A program made the position numbers and the translations under genes. From Aquabacterium fontiphilum (GTDB taxonomy: Bacteria > Pseudomonadota > Gammaproteobacteria > Burkholderiales > Burkholderiaceae_C), in assembly GCF_009909205.1 (NCBI RefSeq), contig NZ_JAAAPN010000012.1, forward strand, positions 85,838 to 149,837: 64,000 nucleotides of DNA. Reading direction: 5' to 3'. A model generated the notes under the pieces. It was not told the origin of the DNA and did no database searches. It worked only from the letters and a program-made list of their open reading frames with translations. The stretch's first letter is position 1. Every line of letters starts with the position of its first letter. This document shows, piece by piece, positions 16,032-26,363 of this stretch.

Positions 16032-17315
16032 ATGAAACTGTCGACTGTTGTGCGCGCCGCCGGTCAGGCGCTGGCCTTGTCCCTGGCCTGGCCCATGCTG
16101 GCTCAGGCTTCCACGGCCTATCTCAAATGGGTGCCTGTGCAGGCGCCGGTGGCCAGCGGTGCCAGCTGCGGCAATGGCACGCCCTATCACTTCTTCGTGA
16201 ACCGGGCGATCGGCACGCGCAAGACGCTGATCTACTTTGAAGGCGGCGGTGCATGCTGGCAGCAGCGTGAGTGTCTGGGCAAGGGCAAGTTCTCCGAGGT
16301 GGCGACCAATCCCGACGGGGTGCCCGCGAATTACCTCAGTCAGGTCAACCTGGCAGCCTTTGGCATGGTGTCGCCGATGATCTGGCGCTTGAGTCCACTG
16401 ACCCGCACGGTGACACAAAGCTGGAATCTGGTTTATGTCCCTTACTGCACGGGCGATGTGCACACAGGCAACGCTGTGGGTGTATACGGCGACCAGACGC
16501 CGAGCAGTCCCCTGACGTACTACCACCGTGGCCACGTCAACGCACAGCAAGTGGCCAAGTGGGTGGCGGCCAACCTGCCTTCGGATGAACTGCTGGTCAG
16601 CGGCTTCTCTGCGGGCTCCACAGGGGCCACGGCCAACTATGCAATGGTGCGCGACACGGTCCGTCCTGCGCGGGCCTCGATGCTGAACGATGCGGGCCCG
16701 CTGTTCCCTGCACCCCAGTCCAGCACCGCCGAACAGCATCCCTCGCTGCCTCTGCACAACCGGATTCGCCAGGCCTGGGGTTTGGACCGGCCCGGTGGCG
16801 TGCTGACCAACCTGCTGTCACGCTACCCGCAGATGGAGCCCGTGCGCAGCGATCTGGGCGCCATCAACAATGCACTGGCAAGGCAGTTCCCGCAAGACCG
16901 CTTCGGCTATGCCGTGATGCAGCAGGATGGCGTGTTCTCCACCTTCTCGTACCGCCTGTTCAACCCGGACATCGCAGGCATCACCGACACCCGTCAACGT
17001 GACGCCGCTTACAACAAGCTGTGGCGCAAGGACCTGGCCAACTGGACGGCCCAGCTCGATCAGAGCCCCAACATCGGCTATTACGTGCCGCTGTTCCGCC
17101 CCTTGATCAAGTCGCACACGCTGACCACGCTCGACTACGCCGGCACGGCCATCGAGGACCAGGGCCACCGCTCCATCGAGACCTTCATTCAGAACACCCT
17201 GGACCGCAGCAAGCCACCCATCCGTGCCGTCGAACGCGATCAGGTCAGCGACTACTTTCGCCCCGCAGACGGGATTCAGTGGCTGATCTTCCTGTTCCAG
17301 GATCTGTTTGTCTGA
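16032..17315 (+). CDS. Secreted pectinacetylesterase-family (Notum-like) carboxylesterase
   Basis: A 427-residue secreted enzyme. A signal peptide ends near residue 26 (MLAQAS). The PAE/Notum family motifs are present: YFEGGGACW near residue 70 with its flanking cysteines, VYVPYCTGDVHTG, and the nucleophile elbow GFSAGSTGA near residue 197. An acidic residue and a late His (IEDQGHRS) complete a likely triad. Bacterial members act on acetyl or short acyl esters of polysaccharides, but substrates vary. It has a GTGAGGA ribosome site and is followed 12 bases later by a lipase gene, so the pair is probably an operon. Confidence 0.8.
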   Translation: MKLSTVVRAAGQALALSLAWPMLAQASTAYLKWVPVQAPVASGASCGNGTPYHFFVNRAIGTRKTLIYFEGGGACWQQRECLGKGKFSEVATNPDGVPANYLSQVNLAAFGMVSPMIWRLSPLTRTVTQSWNLVYVPYCTGDVHTGNAVGVYGDQTPSSPLTYYHRGHVNAQQVAKWVAANLPSDELLVSGFSAGSTGATANYAMVRDTVRPARASMLNDAGPLFPAPQSSTAEQHPSLPLHNRIRQAWGLDRPGGVLTNLLSRYPQMEPVRSDLGAINNALARQFPQDRFGYAVMQQDGVFSTFSYRLFNPDIAGITDTRQRDAAYNKLWRKDLANWTAQLDQSPNIGYYVPLFRPLIKSHTLTTLDYAGTAIEDQGHRSIETFIQNTLDRSKPPIRAVERDQVSDYFRPADGIQWLIFLFQDLFV

Positions 17316-17327
17316 CCAGAGGCCATC

Positions 17328-18311
17328 ATGACCGCTCATCCGCTGTTTGCGACGGCTCCCATGACGATTCCCCGCAGCTTGCCAGCGCTGCCGCCCGCGC
17401 TGCGTGCACGTGACGGCTTGCTGTTGCATCGACAGAATTGGCCCTTGTCCGAGCCTCTCGGAACGGTGGTGCTGGTGCACGGCATCGCCGAGCATTCGGG
17501 CCGCTATGCGCATGTGGCGCGTCAGCTTCAGATGTGGGGCTGGCAGGTGGCCGCGTACGACCAACGCGGCCATGGCCGCTCCGGTGGCCCGCGCGGTGTG
17601 CTGCGTCGGGAGGACGATCTGCTCGCCGATGTGGCCACGGTGATTGCGCAGGTCCGTCAGGAGGCAGGCTGCGGGCCGTTGGTGCTGATGGGGCACAGCA
17701 TGGGCGGGCTGGTGGCCGGTGCCCACGTGCAGCGCTTGCAGGCGGGCCTTGCACCGTCCCACAGCGACGTCGATGCGCTGGTGATGCTGTCACCAGCACT
17801 GGATGTGTCTGGCTCGGCGCCACGCCTGCTGGAGCGTGCCTTGCCCTGGCTGGCCAAGGCGGTGCCCGGTCTGACCATACAGGCCCGCTTCGATCCGGCC
17901 GGCATCTGCCGCGACCCGGAAGTCGTGCGCGCCTATCTGGACGATCCCCTGGTGCATGACCGCATCAGTGTGCGGTTGGGGTATTTCATTCAGGCCACAG
18001 GCGTCCTGGTTCGGGCCGCCGCATCCGCATGGGTGAAGCCGACGCTGCTGTTGTACGCGGGCGCAGATCGCATCGTGCAGCCGCGTGGGAGCGCGCATTT
18101 TGCGCAAGGGGCAGCGCCGGCCGTGGTGGCGCACTGCTTTGCTGACATGGCGCACGAGCTTCACAATGAACCGGATCAGGCCTGCATGATGGCCCACTTG
18201 CAACGTTGGCTGGGCGCGTGGCACGGCGTGTATGCCGCGCGCGTCGCCGCCACAGTGGGGCCCCACGGCCCGGGGCCGCATCACCGCGGCAACAGCGCCG
18301 CGGCGGCCTGA
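17328..18311 (+). CDS. Monoacylglycerol-lipase-like alpha/beta hydrolase
   Basis: A 327-residue hydrolase of the serine aminopeptidase S33 / monoglyceride lipase group. Motifs are VVLVHGIAEHSGRY (oxyanion region), AAYDQRGHGRSGGPRG, and the nucleophile in LMGHSMGGLVAG. The Asp lies near LLYAGADRIV and the His in ADMAHELHNE. It lacks a signal peptide and is probably cytoplasmic. An AGAGG site precedes the ATG. The 3' end overlaps the eda gene on the other strand by 31 bases. It may hydrolyse acylglycerols or esters released by the secreted esterase upstream; that link is inferred from position. Confidence 0.82.
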   Translation: MTAHPLFATAPMTIPRSLPALPPALRARDGLLLHRQNWPLSEPLGTVVLVHGIAEHSGRYAHVARQLQMWGWQVAAYDQRGHGRSGGPRGVLRREDDLLADVATVIAQVRQEAGCGPLVLMGHSMGGLVAGAHVQRLQAGLAPSHSDVDALVMLSPALDVSGSAPRLLERALPWLAKAVPGLTIQARFDPAGICRDPEVVRAYLDDPLVHDRISVRLGYFIQATGVLVRAAASAWVKPTLLLYAGADRIVQPRGSAHFAQGAAPAVVAHCFADMAHELHNEPDQACMMAHLQRWLGAWHGVYAARVAATVGPHGPGPHHRGNSAAAA

Positions 18312-18921
18312 GCCAGTTGTGTGATGCGATCCCAGTCACCCTCGCGTACGGCTTCGGCCGGCGCCAGCCAGGAGCCGCCCACGCATGCCACGTTGGGCAA
18401 GGCGAGGTAGTCTGGCGCGTTGTCGGGCGAGATGCCACCGGTGGGGCAGAACACCGCCTCGGGGAAGGGGCCGCCAAAGGCCTTGAGCATGGGCATGCCA
18501 CCGGCTTGCTGGGCCGGGAAGAACTTGAAGCGCGAAAAGCCTGCGTCCATGGCCGACATCAGTTCCGACGCGGTGGCCACACCGGGCAGCAGGGGCATGG
18601 GCGCATGGGGGGCAGCATCGAGCAGGCGGGGCGTCAGGCCCGGCGAGACGCCCAGGCGTGCGCCCGCTCGGGCGGCCGCATCCCACTGTTCGGGGGTGGT
18701 GATGGTGCCCGCGGCCACGATGGCATCGGGCACCTGACGCGCCAGCAAGGTGATCACCTCCAGTGCATTGGGCGTACGCAGCGTCACTTCCAGCACGCGC
18801 ACCCCGCCGGCCAGCAGCGCACGCGCCAGCGGCACGGCGTCGTCGGTGCGTTCGATCACCAGGACCGGGATGACCGGCCCGCTGCGCAGCGCGCCATCGA
18901 TCAGCTGGGTGTGTTCCGGGC

Positions 18922-18925
<4 letters not shown>
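18281..18925 (-). CDS. eda: 2-dehydro-3-deoxy-phosphogluconate aldolase
   Basis: A 214-residue class I aldolase that splits KDPG into pyruvate and glyceraldehyde 3-phosphate, the last step of the Entner-Doudoroff route. The Schiff-base lysine is in [11 protein letters not shown]; the substrate-binding segments [31 protein letters not shown] and CPTGGIS are all present. The ATG was chosen because it overlaps the edd stop as ATGA and has GGAG six bases upstream; a start 12 bases earlier has no ribosome site. It is translationally coupled to edd. Confidence 0.93.
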
Positions 18926-20751
<1,826 letters not shown>

Positions 20752-20772
20752 GGCGTGCGAAGGTGGCGAGCC

Positions 20773-20798
20773 CCACTGCAAAGGGGGGCTGGCAGTGG
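20773..20798. repeat. Inverted repeat in the edd leader
   Basis: CCACTGC and GCAGTGG are perfect 7-base arms separated by 12 bases, with a second nested pair AGCCCC/GGGGCT. They lie in the 107-base spacer between the divergent edd and pgl starts, about 20 bases before edd. A CATAAT -10-like element for edd sits at 20815-20820. This could be the binding site of a sugar-responsive regulator or a leader hairpin; no known site was recognised. Confidence 0.35.
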
Positions 20799-20858
20799 AT
20801 GGGAGGGCAGGATCATTATGATGGGACGATGTGAACCCGATGTCTGCAGCGTGGCCCC

Positions 20859-21632
20859 ATGAGCACAAGGGAGTTGGGACAGTTGATCTCGCACACCGCT
20901 ACCGATCCTGCCCGCCTGGCACAGGATCTGGCCGATTTCGTCGCTGCGCGGCTGCGCGAAGGGCTGGCTGCGCGCGGCACTGCGCTGCTGGTGGTTTCGG
21001 GTGGCAGCACACCCGTGCCGTTCTTTCAGGCGCTGTCCCAGGTGGCGCTGGACTGGTCGCGCGTGACCGTGACCCTGGCTGATGAACGCTGGCTGCCGCA
21101 CGATCATGCCGACAGCAATGCGGGTCTGGTGCGTCGGCACCTGTTGCAGGGGCCTGCCGCATCGGCGCGCTGGGTGCCGCTGGGACAGGGAAGGGGCGAC
21201 CCGGCGCTGGCCTGGCCCGCCGTTGAGGCCGCGCTGGCGCAGGCGCCGTGGCCGGCCGATGTGGTGGTGCTGGGCATGGGGGCAGATGGCCATACGGCGT
21301 CGCTGTTTCCTGGCGCGCCGGGTCTGGCTGAGGCGCTCGATGCCGGCTGCACTCACCGCTGTCAGGTGGTTCCCGCACCGGCCCCACCCAATGTGCCGGT
21401 GGACCGCATCACGCTGACGGCGCGTGCGCTGCTGGACGCGCGCACGCTGGTGCTGCACACGACGGGCGCGGCCAAGCGCGCCTTGGTGGCGCAGGCCATG
21501 GATGGGCTCGGCAGCGCGGGTGGGGCAGGGGCTGCAGGCTCCGGCGCCGATCTGGCTGCTGTCATGGCCTGCCCGGTCCGGCTGGTGCTGTGGCAGACCG
21601 GGGTCCCTTGCCACCTGTTTCATGCGGACTGA
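20859..21632 (+). CDS. pgl: 6-phosphogluconolactonase
   Basis: A 257-residue DevB/Pgl-type lactonase that hydrolyses 6-phosphogluconolactone to 6-phosphogluconate, the substrate of Edd. The glucosamine-6-phosphate isomerase-like fold is shown by [17 protein letters not shown], the [14 protein letters not shown] segment and [15 protein letters not shown]. It opens the plus-strand half of the Entner-Doudoroff block, five bases before the glucokinase start. No zwf gene is present in the window. Confidence 0.92.
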   Translation: MSTRELGQLISHTATDPARLAQDLADFVAARLREGLAARGTALLVVSGGSTPVPFFQALSQVALDWSRVTVTLADERWLPHDHADSNAGLVRRHLLQGPAASARWVPLGQGRGDPALAWPAVEAALAQAPWPADVVVLGMGADGHTASLFPGAPGLAEALDAGCTHRCQVVPAPAPPNVPVDRITLTARALLDARTLVLHTTGAAKRALVAQAMDGLGSAGGAGAAGSGADLAAVMACPVRLVLWQTGVPCHLFHAD

Positions 21633-21637
21633 GGCCG

Positions 21638-22606
21638 ATGCACTACCCGAAACTGCTCGGTGACATCGGTGGCACGAACGTGCGGCTGGCGCTTCAGGTC
21701 GAGCCGGCGGGGCCCATCACCCACATCGAAACGCTGCGGCTGGCCGATCACATCGGCCCGCTGGAGGCGATCACGGCTTACCTGCAGCAGCAAGGCGCCT
21801 GGGAGGGCGCACTGCGTCCGCGCTCGGGCTGTCTGGGCATGGCCTGTCCCGTGCTGGGCGATGCGATCCAGATGATCAATGCGCCATGGGCCTTCTCGAC
21901 CGAGGCGCTGCGCCAGGCTTTGGGCCTGAGCAGCCTGCGCATTCTCAATGACTTCACCGCGCTGGCGCTGGCGCTGCCGGCGCTCCCTCCTCAGGATCTG
22001 CGCCAGGTGGGCGGCGGCAGCGTGCAACCCGGGATGGCCAAGGCGCTGCTGGGAGCGGGCACGGGGCTGGGGGTTTCGGGCCTGATCCCTGGCCCCCTGG
22101 TACAGGGTGAGCCGGTGTGGGTGCCGATTGCGGGCGAGGGCGGCCACGTGAGCCTGCCTGCCTGCGACGAAGACGAGGCGCGGCTGATCGCGGCGCTGCG
22201 GGTGCGCTTCGGCCACGTTTCGGCCGAGCGGGTGCTCTCGGGCTCGGGCCTGGTGCTGCTGTACGAGACGCACGCGCGGCTTGCGGGCGTCACGCCTGAG
22301 CGGCTCAGTCCAGCCGAGGTGGCCGATCGCGCGCTCGGTGGCCATTGCCCGTGGTGCCGCGCGGCACTTGACAGCTTCTGCTCCTTCATGGGTACCGTGG
22401 CCGCCAATCTGGCGGTCACGTTGGGCGCGCAGGGCGGGCTGTACATCGGCGGTGGCATCGTGCCGCGGCTGGGCGCCTTCTTCGAGCAGTCGGGTTTCCG
22501 GGCGCGCTTCAATGACAAGGGGCGCTACACGGCTTATCTGTCTGCCATCCCCGTGTTCGTGATCCACGCGCCTTATCCGGCGCTCGTGGGCGCCAGCCGG
22601 GCCTGA
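21638..22606 (+). CDS. glk: Glucokinase
   Basis: A 322-residue ROK-independent bacterial glucokinase (Glk family) that phosphorylates glucose with ATP. It has the phosphate-binding LLGDIGGTNVRLAL at the N-terminus, LNDFTALALALPAL containing the catalytic Asp, GAGTGLGVSGL, and the GEGGHVSL segment. The ATG is five bases after the pgl stop with GAGG just upstream; a longer start would overlap pgl. The gene supplies glucose 6-phosphate for the same pathway. The segment after its stop contains the palindrome CTGACGCGTCAG over the stop codon. Confidence 0.93.
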   Translation: MHYPKLLGDIGGTNVRLALQVEPAGPITHIETLRLADHIGPLEAITAYLQQQGAWEGALRPRSGCLGMACPVLGDAIQMINAPWAFSTEALRQALGLSSLRILNDFTALALALPALPPQDLRQVGGGSVQPGMAKALLGAGTGLGVSGLIPGPLVQGEPVWVPIAGEGGHVSLPACDEDEARLIAALRVRFGHVSAERVLSGSGLVLLYETHARLAGVTPERLSPAEVADRALGGHCPWCRAALDSFCSFMGTVAANLAVTLGAQGGLYIGGGIVPRLGAFFEQSGFRARFNDKGRYTAYLSAIPVFVIHAPYPALVGASRA

Positions 22607-22651
22607 CGCGTCAGCGTGAGCGGCCCGGGCGGGCTTCAGGGGCGCTGCGCC

Positions 22652-23107
22652 TCAATGCGTGGCGCGCTGGCGGGCCTCGAGCCGGGCCATGAACGCGGCG
22701 GGGACGGGCGTCACCTTCTTGCCGCCGTCCGGGCCATCGCCCACGAACACCACGCCGGTCTTGCCGCGGGCGACCTCACGGCCGGTCTGCTTGTCCTGCA
22801 GCCGGAAGACGAGGTCGAAGCCGTAGCGGTTGAAATCGGCCGGCACCATGTCGACCTGCATGGTTTCGCCATAGAAGGCCTCGGATTTGTACTGGGCCAT
22901 CATGTCGCCCACCACGATGGTCAGCCCTTCGATGTCCAGCTCGCCCACATAGCCCAGCCAGCGGAAAAAGCGCAGCCGCGCCTCGGAGACCAGCGTCAGC
23001 AGTTGGGCGTTGTCGAGGTGGCCGCCCTGGTTGACGTGGCTGATGTAGATGGGAATGTCGGTCGAGAACAGGAACTGCGCTGGCAGGTCGAACTGGATGC
23101 GGGCCAT
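22652..23107 (-). CDS. Hotdog-fold acyl-CoA thioesterase
   Basis: A 151-residue 4HBT/YbgC-like thioesterase. The family pattern YISHVNQGGHLDNAQLLTLVSEARLRFF is clear, with an Asn and His in the active-site turn in place of the usual YxxHxDxxGxV. Start set at MARIQFDLP; a start 36 bases upstream is possible but neither has a strong ribosome site. It should hydrolyse acyl-CoA thioesters in the cytoplasm. It lies just downstream of the desaturase genes on the same strand with a short gap, so it may be part of a fatty-acid modification operon. Confidence 0.8.
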   Translation of the reverse strand: MARIQFDLPAQFLFSTDIPIYISHVNQGGHLDNAQLLTLVSEARLRFFRWLGYVGELDIEGLTIVVGDMMAQYKSEAFYGETMQVDMVPADFNRYGFDLVFRLQDKQTGREVARGKTGVVFVGDGPDGGKKVTPVPAAFMARLEARQRATH

Positions 23108-23150
23108 GGATGGGGCGTGTACTGCTGCGAAAGCAGCCATCATAGGCCGG

Positions 23151-24278
23151 TCAGCGCGTCTGCAAGCTGGGTTTCAGCGCAGCGGGAGTGCTCGGGAAGC
23201 TGTGGCGCAGGATGCGCCAGATGACCTGGCTGAACTGCCCCACCATCGAGCCGGTGTTGTAGTGGATGCCGTAGCGGCGGCAGATGTCGCGCACCACCGG
23301 CGCCATCTCGGCGTAGCGGTTGGCCGGCACATCGGGGAAGAGGTGGTGCTCGATCTGGTGGCTGAGGTTGCCCGTCATGATGTGCAGCAGCTTGCTGCCC
23401 GACAGGTTGGACGAGCCCATGATCTGGCGGCGGTACCACTCAGGGCGGGTTTCGTTCTTGACCACGCTCTTGGGGAAGGTGTGCACGTGCGTCGTGAAAT
23501 GTCCACAGAAGATCACGGTGTAGGTCCACACGTTGCGGATGCCGTTGGCGATCAAGTTGCCCAGGAACACCATGCCGAAGACCGGCCAGGCCAGCAGCGG
23601 GAACACGATGTAGTCCTTGACCAACTGGCGGCGGGCCTTGCGCAGCGTTGGCGCGGCCTCGCGCAGCAGCTGGCGCCAGGTGATGCGGCCGATGAACACG
23701 CGGCCCACGCGCAGATCCTGGATGGCCACGCCCCACTGGAACAACAGCGCAAAGATCACGGCATACAACGGCTGGAAGAGGGCGCCGGGATACCATTTCT
23801 GCTCAGGGAACAGACGCAGCACGTCGTAGCCGATGTCGTCGTCCATGCCGTGCACGTTGGTGTAAGTGTGGTGCTTGAAGTTGTGGGTCTTGCGCCAGTT
23901 GTCGCTGGTGCCCACGATGTCCCATTCGAAGGTCTTGCCCTGGAAGGCAGGGTCGCCCATCCAGTCGAACTGGCCATGGATCACGTTGTGACCCAGTTCC
24001 ATGTTGTCCAGGATCTTGGAAATCGCCAGCAGCGCGACGCCCAGCGCCCATGCGCCCCACATCCAGGCGCCTGCGAGCAGCAAGCCAGACATCAGCAGCA
24101 CGCGGCCGGCCACCTCGGTGTAGCGTACGGCCTTGAAGATGTTGCGGATGTAGCGCGCATCGCGCTCGCCCAGGTCGGCGACGGTGCGGGCGCGCAGGGC
24201 GTCGATCTCGGCGCCAAAGCGGGCAAGCTTATCGGGGCTCAGTTCACGGGGGGCGGCAAGGGTGCTCATGGGTGTCAT
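23151..24278 (-). CDS. Membrane fatty acid (acyl-CoA) desaturase
   Basis: A 375-residue membrane di-iron desaturase. All three histidine boxes are present: HNVIH near residue 100, HNFKHH near 135 and HQIEHH near 310. Hydrophobic pairs occur at about residues 55-90 and 195-240. Either of two neighbouring ATGs (24278 or 24269) could be the start. It needs electrons from a ferredoxin-type reductase, and the gene just upstream encodes one, ending at a short distance on the same strand. The pair resembles Pseudomonas DesB with its reductase partner. Predicted role is introducing double bonds into acyl chains to tune membrane fluidity. Confidence 0.87.
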   Translation of the reverse strand: MTPMSTLAAPRELSPDKLARFGAEIDALRARTVADLGERDARYIRNIFKAVRYTEVAGRVLLMSGLLLAGAWMWGAWALGVALLAISKILDNMELGHNVIHGQFDWMGDPAFQGKTFEWDIVGTSDNWRKTHNFKHHTYTNVHGMDDDIGYDVLRLFPEQKWYPGALFQPLYAVIFALLFQWGVAIQDLRVGRVFIGRITWRQLLREAAPTLRKARRQLVKDYIVFPLLAWPVFGMVFLGNLIANGIRNVWTYTVIFCGHFTTHVHTFPKSVVKNETRPEWYRRQIMGSSNLSGSKLLHIMTGNLSHQIEHHLFPDVPANRYAEMAPVVRDICRRYGIHYNTGSMVGQFSQVIWRILRHSFPSTPAALKPSLQTR

Positions 24279-24306
24279 CACGGTGTGAAATCGGGGCCTG
24301 CTGGAC

Positions 24307-25455
24307 TCACAGCTCAAGGCTGAGGTCGCTGCGTGCGCGGCTGACGCACAGGCGCACGGCCATGTCGGGCTCAGACTGGGTTTCGCCAGTCTGGGTGTCG
24401 AGCGTGCTGCCGCTGTGGCGCGGGCACACGCAGGTGTGGCAAATGCCCATGCGGCAACCTGAGGGCGGGTTCAGGCCCTGCGCCTCCAGCGCCTCGAGCA
24501 GGCTGGTGCCGGTGCTGACCTGAACGGTGCGCCCGCTGCGCGCCAGGTGCACGTTCACCAGTCGCGTGGGCGCCGTGTCGGTCTCAGGAGGCAGCGCCGC
24601 AGGCGTGAAGCCTTCGGCCTGGAACTGACGCACCCGGCCTTGCGTGAGCTGGCGGGCCGCCTCGACAAAGCCACCGGGGCCACAGGCGTAGACCTGCTGT
24701 TCGGCCAAGCTCGGCACCAGCGCCTCCAACTGCGCCAGGCTGATCAGCCCCTCGTGCTCGTCAGCCAGCCGTTCGGTTTCGTGCGTCAGCACGACGTGCA
24801 GATGAAAGCGCGGCTCGCGCGCGGCCAGCGCACGCAACTCGTCGATGAAGCACAACTCGGCGCGTGTTTTGGCCCAGTAGATCAGCGTCAGCTCGACGGG
24901 CATCTTGCGCGCGGCGAGTGCGCGCGTCAGGCTCATCAGCGGCGTGATGCCACTGCCGGCGGCCAGAAACAGCCAGCGTCCGGCCAGCTGGGCCGGCAGC
25001 ACCATGTCACCAAAGGCAGGGCCGATCTCCAGCACATCGCCCACGCGAGCGTGCTGCACGAGGTGGCTGCTCAGCGTGCCGCCCTCGACGCGCTTGACCG
25101 TGATGCTCAGGCGCCGACGCCGGCCCGAAGGCAAGCCGGTCAGGCTGTAGCTGCGGGTGACCTTGCGGCCGTTGACCTCGGCGCTGACATTGACGTGTTG
25201 ACCTGGCTGGAAGCTGCCCACATGGGCGTTGGGCTTGAGCACCAGCGTGACCGTGTCGGCTGCCTCGACCCGGCGCGCCACGATGCGGGCCAGCGGGCGT
25301 GACCACGACCAGATCGGGTTGACCATGCCGGCCCAGAAGTCGAAAACGCTCGGCTCGATGGCGGGCGCAAGCAGGCGACGCCACAAGCCCGGGGTCGGGT
25401 GGGCGTGGGGTGCGTTGAGACGTGGGGAGGTGGCAGTCACGGGCAGGGCGCGCAA
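24307..25455 (-). CDS. Ferredoxin-NAD(P)H reductase partner of the desaturase
   Basis: A 382-residue flavin reductase with a C-terminal plant-type ferredoxin domain. The FAD region shows RSYSLTGLPSG, the NAD(P)H region GRWLFLAAGSGITPLMSL and YACGPGGFVEA. The 2Fe-2S cluster ligands are C-RMGI-C-HT-C plus a later Cys in VRLCVSRA. It should pass electrons from NAD(P)H to the desaturase encoded next. The leader has tandem 11-base repeats, and a good sigma-70 promoter lies about 80 bases upstream, overlapped by sites shared with the divergent TetR gene. Confidence 0.9.
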   Translation of the reverse strand: MRALPVTATSPRLNAPHAHPTPGLWRRLLAPAIEPSVFDFWAGMVNPIWSWSRPLARIVARRVEAADTVTLVLKPNAHVGSFQPGQHVNVSAEVNGRKVTRSYSLTGLPSGRRRRLSITVKRVEGGTLSSHLVQHARVGDVLEIGPAFGDMVLPAQLAGRWLFLAAGSGITPLMSLTRALAARKMPVELTLIYWAKTRAELCFIDELRALAAREPRFHLHVVLTHETERLADEHEGLISLAQLEALVPSLAEQQVYACGPGGFVEAARQLTQGRVRQFQAEGFTPAALPPETDTAPTRLVNVHLARSGRTVQVSTGTSLLEALEAQGLNPPSGCRMGICHTCVCPRHSGSTLDTQTGETQSEPDMAVRLCVSRARSDLSLEL

Positions 25456-25466
25456 GGGTCAACGGA

Positions 25467-25492
25467 GGGCGAACGAAGGGCGAACGAAGGGC
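25467..25492. repeat. Tandem 11-bp repeats in the reductase leader
   Basis: GGGCGAACGAA is repeated twice without interruption and followed by a third partial copy; a degenerate version (GGACGAACGGACGGGC) continues to about 25515. The repeats lie in the untranslated leader between the predicted promoter and the reductase start codon. They could be slippage products or bind a regulator. Confidence 0.7.
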
Positions 25493-25535
25493 AGATGACG
25501 GACGAACGGACGGGCAGACGGCGTTGATGTTGCGG

Positions 25536-25563
25536 AGTATACGTGTGCAAATACGTTTGTCTA
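25536..25563 (-). promoter_or_regulatory. Sigma-70 promoter for the reductase-desaturase operon
   Basis: On the minus strand TAGACA (25563-25558) and TATACT (25541-25536) are 16 bases apart, close to consensus. The spacer and -10 contain TATACGTGTGCA (plus strand 25538-25549), which resembles the operator-like element on the other promoter. Expected start is near 25529, leaving a leader of about 75 bases. Confidence 0.6.
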
Positions 25564-25596
25564 TACACTTGTGCATTAATTTCCCGGCGGTATGAT
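25562..25596 (+). promoter_or_regulatory. Promoter and likely operator of the FabR/DesT-like gene
   Basis: ATACACTTGTGCAT (25563-25576) is an imperfect palindrome whose arms match at five of six positions around a TT centre. It overlaps a weak -35 (TTGTGC, 25569-25574) paired with TATGAT at 25591-25596, 16 bases apart. A second related element lies about 25 bases away over the divergent promoter. The arrangement fits one TetR protein repressing both directions. Confidence 0.5.
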
Positions 25597-25620
25597 GTGG
25601 GATCTGTTGACAGGCATCAA

Positions 25621-26349
25621 ATGAGCGCCATCACCGTAACAAGGGAGTTGGCCGATCCAGACACTGAGCTGCGATCGGCCGCCGGCTTATCCACTGCCCC
25701 CGGCACCCCCGGCACCCCCGGCACCCCCGGCCGCAAGGCCGTTATCTCGCGAGAAGACATCATTGCGGCGGCCCTCAAGCTGGTGGGGCCGCACCGCAGC
25801 GTCTCCAGCCTCAGCCTGCGCGAGGTGGCGCGGGCAGCCGGCATCGCACCCAACAGCTTCTATCGCCAGTTCCGCGACATGGACGAGCTGGCCGTGGCAC
25901 TGATTGACCGGGCCGGGCAGTCGCTGCGCCACATCATCGGGGAGGCGCGTCAGCGCGCCACCACGCAGCGCAGCGTCGTGCGCGGCTCGGTCGAGGCGTT
26001 CATGGAGCAACTGCGCGGCGACGACAAACTGCTGCACATCCTGCTGCGCGAGGGCTCAGTGGGCTCGGACGCCTTCAAACAGGCCGTTGATCGTCAGCTC
26101 AACTACTTTGAAGAAGAGTTGCGCCAGGACCTCATCCGTCTGGCCAAAGCCAATGGCACGCCGCTGTTCGAGCCCGGCCTGACCGCCAAGGCCATCACCC
26201 GGCTGGTGTTCACGATGGGCGCCACGGCGATGGACCTGACGCCCGAACGCCATACCGCCTTCACCGAGCAGGTGATCCTGATGGTGCGGATGATCGTCGC
26301 CGGCACGCAGACCATGGCGGCGATGAAGCCGGACGAGCTGGCGCGTTGA
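25621..26349 (+). CDS. FabR/DesT-like TetR repressor of unsaturated fatty acid genes
   Basis: A 242-residue TetR regulator. Helix-turn-helix at about residues 60-90 reads [22 protein letters not shown], nearly the same as recalled E. coli FabR ([22 protein letters not shown]). The following [12 protein letters not shown] and the [12 protein letters not shown] region also match FabR/DesT. In Pseudomonas, DesT sits divergent to the desB desaturase operon and senses acyl-CoA unsaturation; the same layout is seen here. Start chosen at MSAITVTR with AGG seven bases upstream; the longer frame runs through the promoter. Residues 27-37 contain a Gly-Thr-Pro repeat from a 9-base tandem duplication, probably a flexible linker. 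Confidence 0.85.
   Translation: [242 protein letters not shown]
25702..25728. repeat. In-frame 9-bp tandem repeat (Gly-Thr-Pro)
   Basis: GGCACCCCC occurs three times perfectly with a partial copy on each side, inside the N-terminal part of the FabR/DesT-like gene. It encodes a Gly-Thr-Pro repeat in front of the DNA-binding domain. The unit is a multiple of three, so copy-number change by slippage would alter linker length without a frameshift. Confidence 0.75.
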
Positions 26350-26363
26350 AGCGTGCACCAACT

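Noticed and set aside
15813..16757. Upstream extension of the AraC regulator frame
   Set aside because: It passes through the divergent spacer and antisense to the esterase; no homology to AraC proteins.
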